Origin: an uncultured Porphyromonadaceae bacterium
Lineage (GTDB): Bacteria; Bacteroidota; Bacteroidia; Bacteroidales; Muribaculaceae
DNA length: 63,763 nucleotides
Reading direction: 5' to 3'
Assembly (NCBI GenBank): GCA_947073495.1
Contig: CAMTMX010000007.1
Coordinates: 1 to 63,763, forward strand
The notes beneath the pieces are model-generated. The model did no database searches and was not told where the DNA came from. It was given only the letters and a program-made list of their open reading frames with translations. The position numbers and the translations under genes were made by a program. Shown here one piece after another: positions 7,502 to 16,957 of this stretch (the stretch's first letter is position 1; the number at the start of each line of letters is the position of its first letter).

Positions 7502-7672
7502 ACGCTGAACCAAACGCAGGTCTAAACGCGGAGGTTAACGGCAAACATATATTGACAGACTTGAACGTGGCGACAAGCGTTATAGAATCGGATGAGTAAA
7601 TCAATGCAAGATTATGGTAAGGAACGGAATATTTACAGCGTGTTTTAACATCTATTAACTGGGTGTGGTGGG

Positions 7673-7701
7673 TTGCAGTGTTAAAATATTTAACACTGCA
7701 A
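7673..7701. repeat. Perfect 13-bp inverted repeat, 3-bp spacer
   Basis: TTGCAGTGTTAAA (7673-7685) is followed by ATA and its exact complement (7689-7701). It lies in the 245-bp gene-free stretch between the last element ORF and the tRNA. It could be an operator, a recombinase site or a terminator; no T-tract supports the last. Confidence 0.55.
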
Positions 7702-7743
7702 CTTTGCCCTTATCGAAAATCCATGGCTTGCGATGAAAAAATT

Positions 7744-7798
7744 GGGGACAAAAATCAGCTAAGAAATAATTTGGGGGACAATCGGGGGACAAAAATCA
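7744..7798. repeat. Direct repeats beside tRNA-Leu, probable att-region sites
   Basis: GGGGACAAAAATCA occurs at 7744-7757 and 7785-7798, with a partial copy GGGGACAATC at 7774-7783. They lie just past the tRNA-Leu 3' end and terminator, where tyrosine recombinases of tRNA-targeting elements bind. No integrase gene is present in the window. Confidence 0.45.
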
Positions 7799-7804
7799 AA
7801 AGAG

Positions 7805-7844
7805 AAATCCCGCAACTCTTGATTTTCAATGAGTTACGGGATTT
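7805..7844 (-). terminator. Terminator of tRNA-Leu
   Basis: A 14-bp stem with one mismatch (7805-7818 with 7831-7844) and 12-nt loop lies 5 bp past the tRNA 3' end. On the minus strand it is followed by a T-rich run. Confidence 0.65.
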
Positions 7845-7849
7845 TAGGG

Positions 7850-7930
7850 TGCCCAAGACAGGACTCGAACCTGCACGCCTCTCAGCACTCGCACCTGAAA
7901 CGAGCGCGTCTACCATTCCGCCACTTGGGC
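7850..7930 (-). tRNA. tRNA-Leu, anticodon CAG
   Basis: The 81-nt cloverleaf has a GCCCAAG/CTTGGGC acceptor stem, a Leu-type D-arm (GGCGGAATGGTAGACGC), an anticodon loop TTCAGGT giving CAG, a long class II variable arm and a T-arm GCAGG-TTCGAGT-CCTGT. CCA is not encoded. tRNA-Leu 3' ends are known targets of Bacteroides elements such as NBU1, so this is the likely boundary of the conjugative element on its left. Confidence 0.95.
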
Positions 7931-8103
7931 AAGTGTCTCGGTTTGTGGATGCAAAGTTAGGTGTTATGTTTGGATTTGCCAAATTTTTGGCAATCTAATT
8001 TTTCCCGACTTTACATATTTGCTGTTTTTTAGACGACGAGGGAATTAAGGTAATTAGAATTTTGAATGTTGAATTTTGGAATCAGAGAACCGAGTTCAAT
8101 TGA

Positions 8104-8300
8104 TAATACTCAACTCAATGCATAATGCATAATGCACAATGCATAATGGGGTTACTGATAACGGGCTATAGACAACGGAAGAGGGTGTTAGTCATTAGGG
8201 AATTGGTCGTTAGATATTTGAGTGTGCGGACAACTGGTAACGGACAACGAGCAACGGAGAACGGACAACGTGAATCAGACAACTGACAACTGACAACGGA
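8104..8300. repeat. Low-complexity intergenic repeats
   Basis: The gene-free 7931-8302 stretch holds short tandem runs: AATGCATA/AATGCACA copies at about 8118-8147 and ACGGACAAC/AACTGACAAC copies at about 8223-8300. No gene or RNA is evident. Confidence 0.7.
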
Positions 8301-8302
8301 GA

Positions 8303-8941
8303 TCAGAGGAGGCGGAAGGTTTTGCGATGGAGGGGGGTGACGCCGAGGGTGGCTATGGCTGCGCGGTGGGCTTTTGTGGGGTAGCCTTTGTTGACTTCCC
8401 AACTGTAGCCGGGATATTCTTTCGCCAGATTGTCCATAAGTTCGTCTCGGTGGGTCTTTGCCAATATCGAGGCGGCGGCAATCGACATGTAGGTGGCATC
8501 TCCTTTTACAACTGTGGTGTGTGGAATTATCACACCTTCGGATAATGCTTCCGTGGCAACGCCCTCTTCCTGACGCTCTGTAGAAATAGGGGAGGTATAT
8601 GGTTTGAAGCGGTTGCCGTCTACGAGGATGTGCTGGGGACGGATTGATAGACGGTCAAGAGCACGGTGCATGCCTATTATTGACGCATTAAGGATGTTGA
8701 TGCGGTCTATCTCTTCTGCATCCACCATCACTACCGCCCATGCCAACGCCTTCTCTTCAATATAAGGTCGCAATTCGGCACGTTTTTTTTCTGTGAGCTG
8801 TTTACTGTCGTTTAGCTCTGGACATTCGAAATCCGGAGGGAGTATCACAGCGGCACAGCTGACCGGTCCGCACAGACATCCTCTGCCGGCTTCGTCACAG
8901 CCGGCTTCAAGAATTCCGGGATATAAAAACGGTTTGAGCAT
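8303..8941 (-). CDS. rnhB: Ribonuclease HII
   Basis: A 212-residue RNase HII that removes ribonucleotides from RNA-DNA duplexes. The active-site Asp-Glu pair is in GCDEAGRGCLCGPV (D16, E17), with further family signatures LNDSKQLTEKKR, VDGN and IAAASILAKTHRDE. I start at ATG 8941 (MLKPFLYPG), six bases after the stop of the upstream gene; the longer ORF from 9001 would overlap that gene by 55 bp. Probably co-transcribed with the prenyl synthase. Confidence 0.93.
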   Translation of the reverse strand: MLKPFLYPGILEAGCDEAGRGCLCGPVSCAAVILPPDFECPELNDSKQLTEKKRAELRPYIEEKALAWAVVMVDAEEIDRINILNASIIGMHRALDRLSIRPQHILVDGNRFKPYTSPISTERQEEGVATEALSEGVIIPHTTVVKGDATYMSIAAASILAKTHRDELMDNLAKEYPGYSWEVNKGYPTKAHRAAIATLGVTPLHRKTFRLL

Positions 8942-8946
8942 GCAGT

Positions 8947-9921
8947 CTATTTGTGGCGGGAGATAATGTAGCCGAAGAGGTCGCGGAAAGACTGTTTCCA
9001 ATCAGAATCAGGGTACACGTCAAGATATCTTTCTGCCTCTTCTTGCATTTCAGCCATACGGGAATAAGAATATTCGATCCCTCCGTTTTTGTTTGCAAAC
9101 TCAATGAGGGTTGCAATCTCTTCATCCGACAAGTTCCCTCGGCGCAAAAGGTCTTTCATCGGCTCCGCTTTATCTGCCGGGGCATTGTTGAGGGCATAAA
9201 GCAATGGCATCGTCACTTTGCCTTCACGAAGGTCATTGCCGGTGGGTTTACCAATCTCCTGATTATCGGAATAGTCAAAAATATCGTCTTTAATTTGGAA
9301 ACAAAGTCCGAGAAGTTCCGCATAGTCTACGAGCGGGGCATATTCCTCGGGGGTAGCGCCGGCGGCTTCTGCACCCATTTTTGCGCAGTTCATAAACAGA
9401 GATGCAGTTTTCTTGCGTATCATTGAAAGATAGCTCTGCTCATCGAAATGATGGTCGCGTGCATTGCAGATCTGATCGATCTCCCCGAGAGAAAGTTCCT
9501 TACCAAGCTCAGAGAGAGCCGAAATAATTTCGATATTGTTGGTGCGGATTCCGGCAGCGAGAGCGTTAGACACGAAATAATCGCCCACGAGGACAGCGAT
9601 ATGATTTCCCCATATTGAATTCACCGTGGATCTGCCTCTGCGCAAAGTGGTTTCGTCCACCACATCGTCATGAATCAGCGAGGCGTTGTGCAACATTTCC
9701 AGCGCCGCGCCGGCATGGAGTACGTGTTGATTTACATTGCCAAAGAGCCCAGCACTGAGAATCACCATGATAGGTCTTATCTGTTTCCCTTTAACGGTGA
9801 GGTAGTTGGTCACCACCTGATTCATCAATTCGTTGGGGGTATACAACGATTGATGGATGATGGCGTTCATTTCGCGGAGCTCTTTTTCAAGCCTTGTCTG
9901 TATTAAATTTAGCTGATCCAT
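8947..9921 (-). CDS. ispB: Polyprenyl (octaprenyl-type) diphosphate synthase
   Basis: A 324-residue trans-prenyltransferase that extends farnesyl diphosphate with isopentenyl diphosphate to make the menaquinone side chain. Both Asp-rich substrate motifs are intact: IHDDVVDE (D85, D86, D89) and KDDIFDY (D212, D213, D216). Length and the GKQIRP entry motif fit the long-chain class. Product length cannot be read from sequence. It is divergent from polA, with a 122-bp intergenic region, and is followed at once by rnhB. Confidence 0.9.
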   Translation of the reverse strand: MDQLNLIQTRLEKELREMNAIIHQSLYTPNELMNQVVTNYLTVKGKQIRPIMVILSAGLFGNVNQHVLHAGAALEMLHNASLIHDDVVDETTLRRGRSTVNSIWGNHIAVLVGDYFVSNALAAGIRTNNIEIISALSELGKELSLGEIDQICNARDHHFDEQSYLSMIRKKTASLFMNCAKMGAEAAGATPEEYAPLVDYAELLGLCFQIKDDIFDYSDNQEIGKPTGNDLREGKVTMPLLYALNNAPADKAEPMKDLLRRGNLSDEEIATLIEFANKNGGIEYSYSRMAEMQEEAERYLDVYPDSDWKQSFRDLFGYIISRHK

Positions 9922-10043
9922 ATCTTCGAGAGCGGCTGTGAAACGTGCGCAGACACGCTAATCAAGTGCAAAATTAATAAAATCTCTTCAACAAAGGCAC
10001 TCAATAAGGATTAATTTACTAAATTAGCAAAAAATTTGTCGCA

Positions 10044-12809
10044 ATGAACGAAAAACGTCTGTTCCTTTTGGATGCGTATGCGCTGATATTTCGCGCATAT
10101 TATGCCCTCATAAAGATGCCGCGCCTCACGCAGGGCGGATTCAACACGTCTGCAATCTTTGGATTTGTGAATACGCTTGAAGAAGTGATACGCAAAGAAA
10201 ATCCAAGTCATATCGCTGTATGTTTCGACCCCCACGGACCGACATTCCGCAGTGAGACAGATGCTTCCTATAAGGCGCAACGTGAAGCCATGCCTGAGGA
10301 TATCCGCCAGTCCATTCCGTTTATAAAAGAGATTATAAGAGCCTATAATATCCCTATACTTGAAGTGGCGGGATATGAAGCAGACGATGTTATCGGCACC
10401 ATGGCTAAAAAAGCCGAAAAAGAGGGATTCACCACCTATATGATGACGCCTGATAAAGATTTCGGACAATTGGTCAGCCCGAATGTGTTGCAGTATAAGC
10501 CGGCATATCGTGGACAAGATTTTGAAATCCGTGGAGAGGAAGAGGTTTGCGCGCGTTACGGGATAGAGAGAACGTCGCAAGTGATAGATCTTCTTGCGCT
10601 CATGGGTGATAAAGTCGACAATATACCCGGTTGTCCCGGAGTGGGAGAGAAAACGGCAGTCAAACTTATTCAAGATTTCGGCAGTGTTGAAGAGCTTTTG
10701 AAGCGTACAGATGAGCTCAAAGGTGCATTGAAGAAAAAAGTGGAGGAAAATACCCAACAGATACGCGACTCCTATTTTCTTGCAACGATATGCACAGAAG
10801 TGCCCGTAGAGGAGAACCCTGAAGATTTGGTAAGAAAACAGGAAGACCGCGACAAACTTTTTGCAATCTTCAAGGAATTGGAATTCAAATCTCTCCGTGA
10901 CAGAGTGTCGAAACGTCTTGATGCCGCGAAGCCTGTGGAACCTAAAAACGGTTTCCCAGCATCATTGTTTGATTTTGATACCGAAGGGGAAGACAACACT
11001 TCCACATATACGGCAGAACATAGCGAGACTTCGCCTGTGGAATGGAAAATATCCGACACTAAGGAAAGTGTGGATGAGCTCGTGTCCAAGACCGTCGGAT
11101 TATCCCGTTGCGGCATTTGTATCGTGGCAGAAGGGGAGAACGATATGACGGCTGAGATAAGGGGTGTGGCTGTAGCTATTTCCGAAAAGGAAGCCGCATA
11201 TATACCTGCAGTATTCGAAGCAGGAACCGCCGGTGTGCTTGACCTGTTGGCAAGAGGAGACATCAAGAAAGTGACGTCTCAGTCAAAACGTGATTACGTT
11301 ATAGCCCACCGTCTCAGGAATGATGGGCAAGCCGGTATGAAAAATTATTTCGATATCTCGCTCGCCCATTATCTGCTTCAGCCGGAGATGCGTCATTCCA
11401 TGGATACGCTCGCATCTATTTTTCTGGACTACAACATGCTCCCCGATCCGATATTGTCTGTTAAACGGGGATCCAAGATCCAGCCGTCAACAGAGGAAGA
11501 GATTGCAAAATGGGCTTGTGAACAGGCGGCTGTGGCATTAAGGCTTGAGCGTCCGTTGGATGATGAAATAAAGAAGGAGGGGATGGAGAAGCTTTTATGG
11601 AATGTTGAATTCCCTCTTGCCACTGTGCTTGCCGACATGGAGATCACTGGGGTAAGAATAGATGTGGCTGCATTGAACGATGCGGCGGATTCGCTTGAGG
11701 CAAGACTGACAGATCTTGAGAAAGAGATTTTCGAACTTGCAGGGGAGGAATTCAATGTGGGTTCTCCGGCTAAAGTCGGGGAGATTCTTTTCGACAAACT
11801 TCAACTTGACCCCAAGGCAAAGAAAACCAAGACCGGACAGTATTCCACGAGTGAAGATGTGTTGGAAAAAGTTGCCATGAAGAATCCGATTGTCAACAAG
11901 ATTCTTGAATACAGGCAATTGAAGAAACTGCTCTCCACTTATCTTACTGCTCTCCCTGCCGCCATCAATCCTGCCACAGGGAAGGTGCATACCGTCTATA
12001 ACCAGACGGTGACAGCCACAGGAAGAATTTCATCTTCATCTCCAAATCTTCAGAACATACCTGTGAGGGAAGAGCAAGGGAGAGAGATCAGGCGGGCGTT
12101 TATTCCGGATGAGGGACATCTCTTCCTTTCGGCAGACTATTCCCAGATTGAACTTAGACTTGTGGCGGATTTTGCCAACGATGAAACCATGATTGAGGCA
12201 TTCCGAAAAGGTGATGATATTCATGCTATAACCGCAGCCAAAATCTATCATAAAGAGCGTGATGAAGTTACGGCGGATGAACGACGCCATGCAAAGACAG
12301 CCAATTTCGGGATCCTTTACGGGATATCGGCATTCGGGCTTTCGTCACGTCTAAATATCCCGCGCGCTGATGCCAAGCAGCTTATCGACAATTATTTCGA
12401 GACATTCCCCACGATTCATAAGTATATGAGTGATTCGGTGGAACTGGCACGTGAACACGGATATGTAGTCACAAAAATGGGCAGGAAGCGTCGTCTGCCG
12501 GATATCAACAGTAAGAATCCGGTTGTCAGGGGATATGCCGAACGAAATGCCATCAATGCTCCTATCCAGGGAAGCGCAGCCGACATCATCAAGGTCGCCA
12601 TGGTGGAGATCTATAGAAAAATGCAGGAAAAGAATCTGAAATCCAAGATGATCATGCAAGTGCATGATGAATTGAATTTCGATGTCGTTCCCGAGGAGTT
12701 GCCAGAATTGCAGAAAATCGTTGTGGAAGGCATGGAGGGTGCATACAGTGGGAAAGTGGCATTGACTGCTTCATGTGGCGTTGCCGACAACTGGCTGAAT
12801 GCACATTAA
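10044..12809 (+). CDS. polA: DNA polymerase I
   Basis: A 921-residue PolA for repair and Okazaki-fragment maturation. The 5' nuclease domain covers about residues 1-290, including AGYEADDVIG and a GCPGVGEKTA helix-hairpin-helix. The polymerase domain has motif A (LSADYSQIELRLV, Asp 698), motif B (RHAKTANFGILYGIS) and motif C (MQVHDELNF). The middle 3'-5' exonuclease domain (about 335-520) is present, but its metal ligands look lost: the usual DxE strand reads CIVAEGEND, and the last Asp position reads CEQAAVA. Proofreading is therefore probably inactive. It is transcribed away from the prenyl synthase gene. Confidence 0.96.
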   Translation: MNEKRLFLLDAYALIFRAYYALIKMPRLTQGGFNTSAIFGFVNTLEEVIRKENPSHIAVCFDPHGPTFRSETDASYKAQREAMPEDIRQSIPFIKEIIRAYNIPILEVAGYEADDVIGTMAKKAEKEGFTTYMMTPDKDFGQLVSPNVLQYKPAYRGQDFEIRGEEEVCARYGIERTSQVIDLLALMGDKVDNIPGCPGVGEKTAVKLIQDFGSVEELLKRTDELKGALKKKVEENTQQIRDSYFLATICTEVPVEENPEDLVRKQEDRDKLFAIFKELEFKSLRDRVSKRLDAAKPVEPKNGFPASLFDFDTEGEDNTSTYTAEHSETSPVEWKISDTKESVDELVSKTVGLSRCGICIVAEGENDMTAEIRGVAVAISEKEAAYIPAVFEAGTAGVLDLLARGDIKKVTSQSKRDYVIAHRLRNDGQAGMKNYFDISLAHYLLQPEMRHSMDTLASIFLDYNMLPDPILSVKRGSKIQPSTEEEIAKWACEQAAVALRLERPLDDEIKKEGMEKLLWNVEFPLATVLADMEITGVRIDVAALNDAADSLEARLTDLEKEIFELAGEEFNVGSPAKVGEILFDKLQLDPKAKKTKTGQYSTSEDVLEKVAMKNPIVNKILEYRQLKKLLSTYLTALPAAINPATGKVHTVYNQTVTATGRISSSSPNLQNIPVREEQGREIRRAFIPDEGHLFLSADYSQIELRLVADFANDETMIEAFRKGDDIHAITAAKIYHKERDEVTADERRHAKTANFGILYGISAFGLSSRLNIPRADAKQLIDNYFETFPTIHKYMSDSVELAREHGYVVTKMGRKRRLPDINSKNPVVRGYAERNAINAPIQGSAADIIKVAMVEIYRKMQEKNLKSKMIMQVHDELNFDVVPEELPELQKIVVEGMEGAYSGKVALTASCGVADNWLNAH

Positions 12810-12810
12810 T

Positions 12811-12835
12811 TAACCGTTCGCAAAGCGAACGGTTA
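12811..12835. terminator. Bidirectional hairpin between polA and the HTCS gene
   Basis: TAACCGTTCGC (12811-12821) pairs perfectly with 12825-12835 around AAA. It lies 2 bp after the polA stop and 11 bp before the stop of the convergent HTCS gene. It is followed by AGGTTATAGGGTTA, a pairing seen at other hairpins in the window. Confidence 0.7.
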
Positions 12836-12846
12836 AGGTTATAGGG

Positions 12847-15800
12847 TTATGATTTGGGGACAGATTTATATTCTGCCGGATTGACTCCGAATTGTTCCTG
12901 AAAATAACGAGCGAAGTGAGAGCGGGATGCAAATCCAACATTGAAGCATGCCTCATTCACAAGATATCCTTCCTCCCTGATCAAACGTGCGGCTTCGTTG
13001 AGTCTGATGCGTTTGATCAGGGCGTTTGGAGTCATGTCAGCCACAGCCTTGAGTTTTGTGAAAAGTCCGGTTCTCGATATTCCTAATTCTTTTGCAAGGA
13101 CATCTACGTTGAATTCAGGATCAGATAGATTTTTCATAACGATCTCTTCAAATTTCTTTAAAAATTCGTTGTCTATCCTTGAATTAGGAACCAGCTCAGC
13201 CGGTTGGATCTTCGGGTCACTGCTGAAATTTCTCCGCAGTTGTTTGCGGATCTTAAGTATCCCCTTCACCTGTGCTTTCAATACGTCGGAAGAGAACGGT
13301 TTGGAGACATAAAGATCGGCACCGTTCTCGAATCCTTCTATATAATCCCGGTCTTCCACTTTTGCCGTAAGCAGAACTACCGGAATGTGGCTTGTGGTAA
13401 GGTTCCTTTTTACACGTTTACATAATTCGATGCCGTCGATTTCCGGCATCATGACATCGCTCACAATAATGTCGTAGGTATTCTGGGAAAGGAATTCAAG
13501 GGCTATTTTTCCATTGGATGCACATGTCACCTCATATTCCTGTCGGAAAACGGATCGGAGGAAGTTGAGAAGTTCATTATTGTCTTCCACAATGAGTATC
13601 CTGTCTTTGCAGCTATCAGTATTTTCAGGGTTAACCGGAGCTGAGACAGTCTCGGTGTCGACATTTGCCTTTTCTATGAAAAGGGATTCATCTTCAGCTT
13701 TGGGAAGAGAGACAGAAAAAGCAGATCCTCTTCCTGGGAAACTTTCAAGTTGCAGGCTGCCATGCATCAATTCCACATATTTCTTCACAAGAAGCAGACC
13801 GATTCCTGTCCCTATGTTGTCTTGCGGCCGAGTTTCCGCCACCTGATAGAACGGGGTAAATATTTTTTCCTGTTCCTCCTTTTCAATACCGCGCCCGTTG
13901 TCTTTTATGGTGACACGATACGAATCATTATCCGTCTCTTCAAGGATAATCAATATGTGATCACCTGTAAATTTTAAGGCATTGGAGAGTAGATTGTCCA
14001 CCACATGTCGCAATGCATCCGTGTCTGCTAAAGCCATGCACTCTTTGTCGGGTGTGCGGATATCCACATTTATCCCTTTGGCTTCAGCCATAGGCAGAAT
14101 GTTTTTATACATTTCGTATATGTTCGCCCGCAGCTCTACAGACTGCAGATCAACAGACACGCAGCCAGATTCCATTTTTCTGAAATCCATCAGCCTGTTT
14201 ACCAGACTGAGCAGACGTTGTCCGTTTCGTGCTATCACGTTCAGGGTCGGCAATTCGTCGCTAACCTTCCCTTTTGATTTCATGACAGATTCGAGAGGAG
14301 TAAGAATCAAAGTCAGCGGTGTGCGGATTTCGTGCACCATGTGAGTGAAAAAGTCAATTTTACTTTGATAAAGCTCTTTGTCTTTACGGGCAGTCATTAT
14401 CTGTAGTTCCTCCCTCTGTTTTCTCTTCATACGGAGATATAACAGCACAAGAGACACAATGAAAAGTGTTGCATATACAAACAACATAGGCGTGGAAAAC
14501 CACCATGGAGGAAGCACTTCAATAGGAAAAGACAAAGAGCATTCGTCCCATCCTCCCGTACCGTCAGAGGCGCGCACTATGAACTTATATTTTCCCGGGG
14601 GAAGGTTGGTATAGCTCACCTCTCCGTCAGCGGGTCCCTCATTCCAATCCGGATCAAAGCCTTCAAGTTTATATAAGAATTTATTTTGAGCGGGATTTAT
14701 ATAACTCAGCAGTGCCACCGACAAGCTAAAAATGGAATGTTCATGATTTAAAGTCAGATGATCAGAATATGCAAGAGAACAAGACAAAGGCGACCCTTCG
14801 GAATCAACCTCGGCACGACGGTTGAAAAGGGATAGGTCGGTTAAGATTACCTTCGGATTTCTTGAATTGAATTCAACATCAGAAGGATTAAACTCATTAA
14901 AACCGTTAATGCCGCCAAGTAGTATGCTGCCGTTGTCGAGACGTATTCCTGAATTAGGCAGAAAAATATTATCCTGCAGTCCAGACAGCCTGTCGAAAGT
15001 CCGTATTTTTCCCGACTCAGGATTATAGCAATACAGGCCGTTGCTTGTAGTGATCCAGAGATTCCCTCCTTCGGGAATTATTTTATTGACAACCCGTATG
15101 GAAGAGGGGAGAGGTTCCTGATAAAAACGTTCCTGCTCCGGATCAAAAACGAACAATCCCCATCCGTCAGTCCCAAACCACAGTTTTCCATCAGGGTCTT
15201 CCGCACCTGTTATGATCTTATAGGTTGGAAGCCCGCATTCATTACCGGATTTGCCGTCAGGAGTCGTGAACTGTTTCCATTCTCCGGTTACAGGATTAAG
15301 CCGATAAAGTCCCCGGTTCAATGAGCAGGCATAAAGAAACCCCTTTCTGTCTTCAAATATATATTCCACATCCGCATGGTTGAGATCAAAGATGCGTTCG
15401 AAAACACCGGTGTCCTTATGGTAACGGTTAAGACCTTTTGTTGTGCCGATCCATATCATGTCCCGGCTGTCTTTGAAAATTGCATAAATGCTTGAAGAAT
15501 ATAAAGATCCCGGTTCTTGCCCTCCCTTATGATTGCTGAAAGTGTTGGTGGAAAGATCAAGGATGTCGAGTCCTCCCATATACATCCCGACAAATAGTTT
15601 GTTGCCGTCTTGTAATAAGGCATGTATATTGTGGTATGTCAGCCCTCTCTTGGTAGAATTATTGAAACTCTTGAAAGAATTATCCGTCCGGTTCCATAAG
15701 AAAAAACCGGCATCGTCCGATCCAATCCAGACATTATTGTGGTCGGCTTCTGCAAATACGGAAACAATCCTTGCGGGTAGTGTAGAATTCAGGTTGCTGT

Positions 15801-16800
15801 GGTGTGAAAAAATGCGGGAAAAAGGTGGAATATAATTTACACCGCCGAAATAGGATCCAATCCATAACCCGTTTTCATTATCAATAAACAGGGAATGGAG
15901 ATAATTGTCATTCAGATTGTCGGGAACGCTCAGATTTGCTTTATTAGAGATTGTTTCCCCTGTAGCTATATTGTATTTTGTGAGTCCCTCGTCGGATGCA
16001 AAAAGTAGATATCCGGGTTCATGCTCCACAATCTGGCGTATCTGAAAAACTTTGTTGTTTTCAGGGACCAGGAGGTGTTCCCATTTTTCGTTCCTTCTGT
16101 CGAAGCGGTATAGACCGTGTTCACTGCCTATCCAGAAGTTGTTAGAGCTGTCTTCAAAAATGGAAATAGTGCCTGCGGGAGATGAGTTTACGGGTACAAA
16201 ATTATTTCCTTTCTCGTTAAACCGGCTCAGACCCTTTTCCGGGCTTGCCACCCAGATGGTCCCGTTGCTGTCTTCAGCAATATGGGTGATTATGTTAGAG
16301 TTTATTCTGCCGATTGCCACATAATGATGTATTTCTTCCGTTTCCTTATCAATTCTGAATATGCCCTGACCTGATGTCGATATCCATGTGTGTCCTTTAT
16401 GATCGAAAACAATATCGCTTACTGGCGACATTATCTTAAAGCCTTCCTGACATATTGGAGGATCCATGAATTTTTCTTTTTTGAGGTCAAAAATGGCAAG
16501 ACCCATTTCGCTTCCTATCCAGAGTTTTCCGTCAGAATCTTCCTTGATTGTATATATCACCTGTCCGAGAGTTTTAATTTTCGGATCCCTCCATACCGAG
16601 ATGGTGTTTCCATCGAAACAATGAAGTCCGTCGATAGTGCCGAACCACATTCTGCCGAGCTTGTCTTGGGTGATACTGTAGACCGCGTTTGATGACAGAC
16701 CGTCGTTAATGGTGAGATGACGGACATGCCTGTCGTGGGCGGATGCAAATTGCAGATAGGATAATATTATAAATGCCAATACAGTAAGCCGATTGATCAT
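12847..16800 (-). CDS. Hybrid two-component system sensor/regulator of the PUL
   Basis: A 1317-residue single-protein sensor and regulator. Order: signal peptide (1-21); two-component propeller repeats (about 25-670, many SxDxxGxxWxGT-like blades) forming a periplasmic sugar sensor; Y_Y_Y domain with NKFLYKLEGFD; a membrane helix after PPWWFSTPM; histidine kinase with H in FFTHMVHEIRTPLT; ATPase with DNGRGIEKEE and GTGIGLLLVKKY; receiver with phospho-Asp in IIVSDVMMPEIDG; and a C-terminal AraC HTH ending FGVNPAEYKS. It would sense oligosaccharide released by this locus and activate the upstream genes. A strong terminator separates it from them, so it has its own transcript. Confidence 0.95.
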   Translation of the reverse strand: MINRLTVLAFIILSYLQFASAHDRHVRHLTINDGLSSNAVYSITQDKLGRMWFGTIDGLHCFDGNTISVWRDPKIKTLGQVIYTIKEDSDGKLWIGSEMGLAIFDLKKEKFMDPPICQEGFKIMSPVSDIVFDHKGHTWISTSGQGIFRIDKETEEIHHYVAIGRINSNIITHIAEDSNGTIWVASPEKGLSRFNEKGNNFVPVNSSPAGTISIFEDSSNNFWIGSEHGLYRFDRRNEKWEHLLVPENNKVFQIRQIVEHEPGYLLFASDEGLTKYNIATGETISNKANLSVPDNLNDNYLHSLFIDNENGLWIGSYFGGVNYIPPFSRIFSHHSNLNSTLPARIVSVFAEADHNNVWIGSDDAGFFLWNRTDNSFKSFNNSTKRGLTYHNIHALLQDGNKLFVGMYMGGLDILDLSTNTFSNHKGGQEPGSLYSSSIYAIFKDSRDMIWIGTTKGLNRYHKDTGVFERIFDLNHADVEYIFEDRKGFLYACSLNRGLYRLNPVTGEWKQFTTPDGKSGNECGLPTYKIITGAEDPDGKLWFGTDGWGLFVFDPEQERFYQEPLPSSIRVVNKIIPEGGNLWITTSNGLYCYNPESGKIRTFDRLSGLQDNIFLPNSGIRLDNGSILLGGINGFNEFNPSDVEFNSRNPKVILTDLSLFNRRAEVDSEGSPLSCSLAYSDHLTLNHEHSIFSLSVALLSYINPAQNKFLYKLEGFDPDWNEGPADGEVSYTNLPPGKYKFIVRASDGTGGWDECSLSFPIEVLPPWWFSTPMLFVYATLFIVSLVLLYLRMKRKQREELQIMTARKDKELYQSKIDFFTHMVHEIRTPLTLILTPLESVMKSKGKVSDELPTLNVIARNGQRLLSLVNRLMDFRKMESGCVSVDLQSVELRANIYEMYKNILPMAEAKGINVDIRTPDKECMALADTDALRHVVDNLLSNALKFTGDHILIILEETDNDSYRVTIKDNGRGIEKEEQEKIFTPFYQVAETRPQDNIGTGIGLLLVKKYVELMHGSLQLESFPGRGSAFSVSLPKAEDESLFIEKANVDTETVSAPVNPENTDSCKDRILIVEDNNELLNFLRSVFRQEYEVTCASNGKIALEFLSQNTYDIIVSDVMMPEIDGIELCKRVKRNLTTSHIPVVLLTAKVEDRDYIEGFENGADLYVSKPFSSDVLKAQVKGILKIRKQLRRNFSSDPKIQPAELVPNSRIDNEFLKKFEEIVMKNLSDPEFNVDVLAKELGISRTGLFTKLKAVADMTPNALIKRIRLNEAARLIREEGYLVNEACFNVGFASRSHFARYFQEQFGVNPAEYKSVPKS

Positions 16801-16888
16801 ATAGTCAGGTATAGCAGAACAATTTAAGGTTGAAAAGAAAGATTCAATTACAATCTATGCAAAGATAATACATAAATTTATAGTAAGC

Positions 16889-16933
16889 AAAATCAATGCG
16901 GAGAATATTTGAAATACTCTCCGCATTGATTTT
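16889..16933 (-). terminator. Strong terminator of the PUL enzyme operon
   Basis: A perfect 16-bp stem (16889-16904 with 16918-16933), extended inward with one mismatch, lies 24 bp after the 486-residue lipoprotein gene. It isolates the HTCS gene from the enzymes. Confidence 0.8.
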
Positions 16934-16957
16934 GTTCCGTATGTAAAAAAGAAAAGG

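Noticed and set aside
7755-7982. 75-codon minus-strand frame across the tRNA
   Set aside because: It runs through the tRNA-Leu gene and its terminator and has no protein-like features.
10011-10757. 248-codon minus-strand frame
   Set aside because: It is antisense to the conserved 5' nuclease domain of polA.
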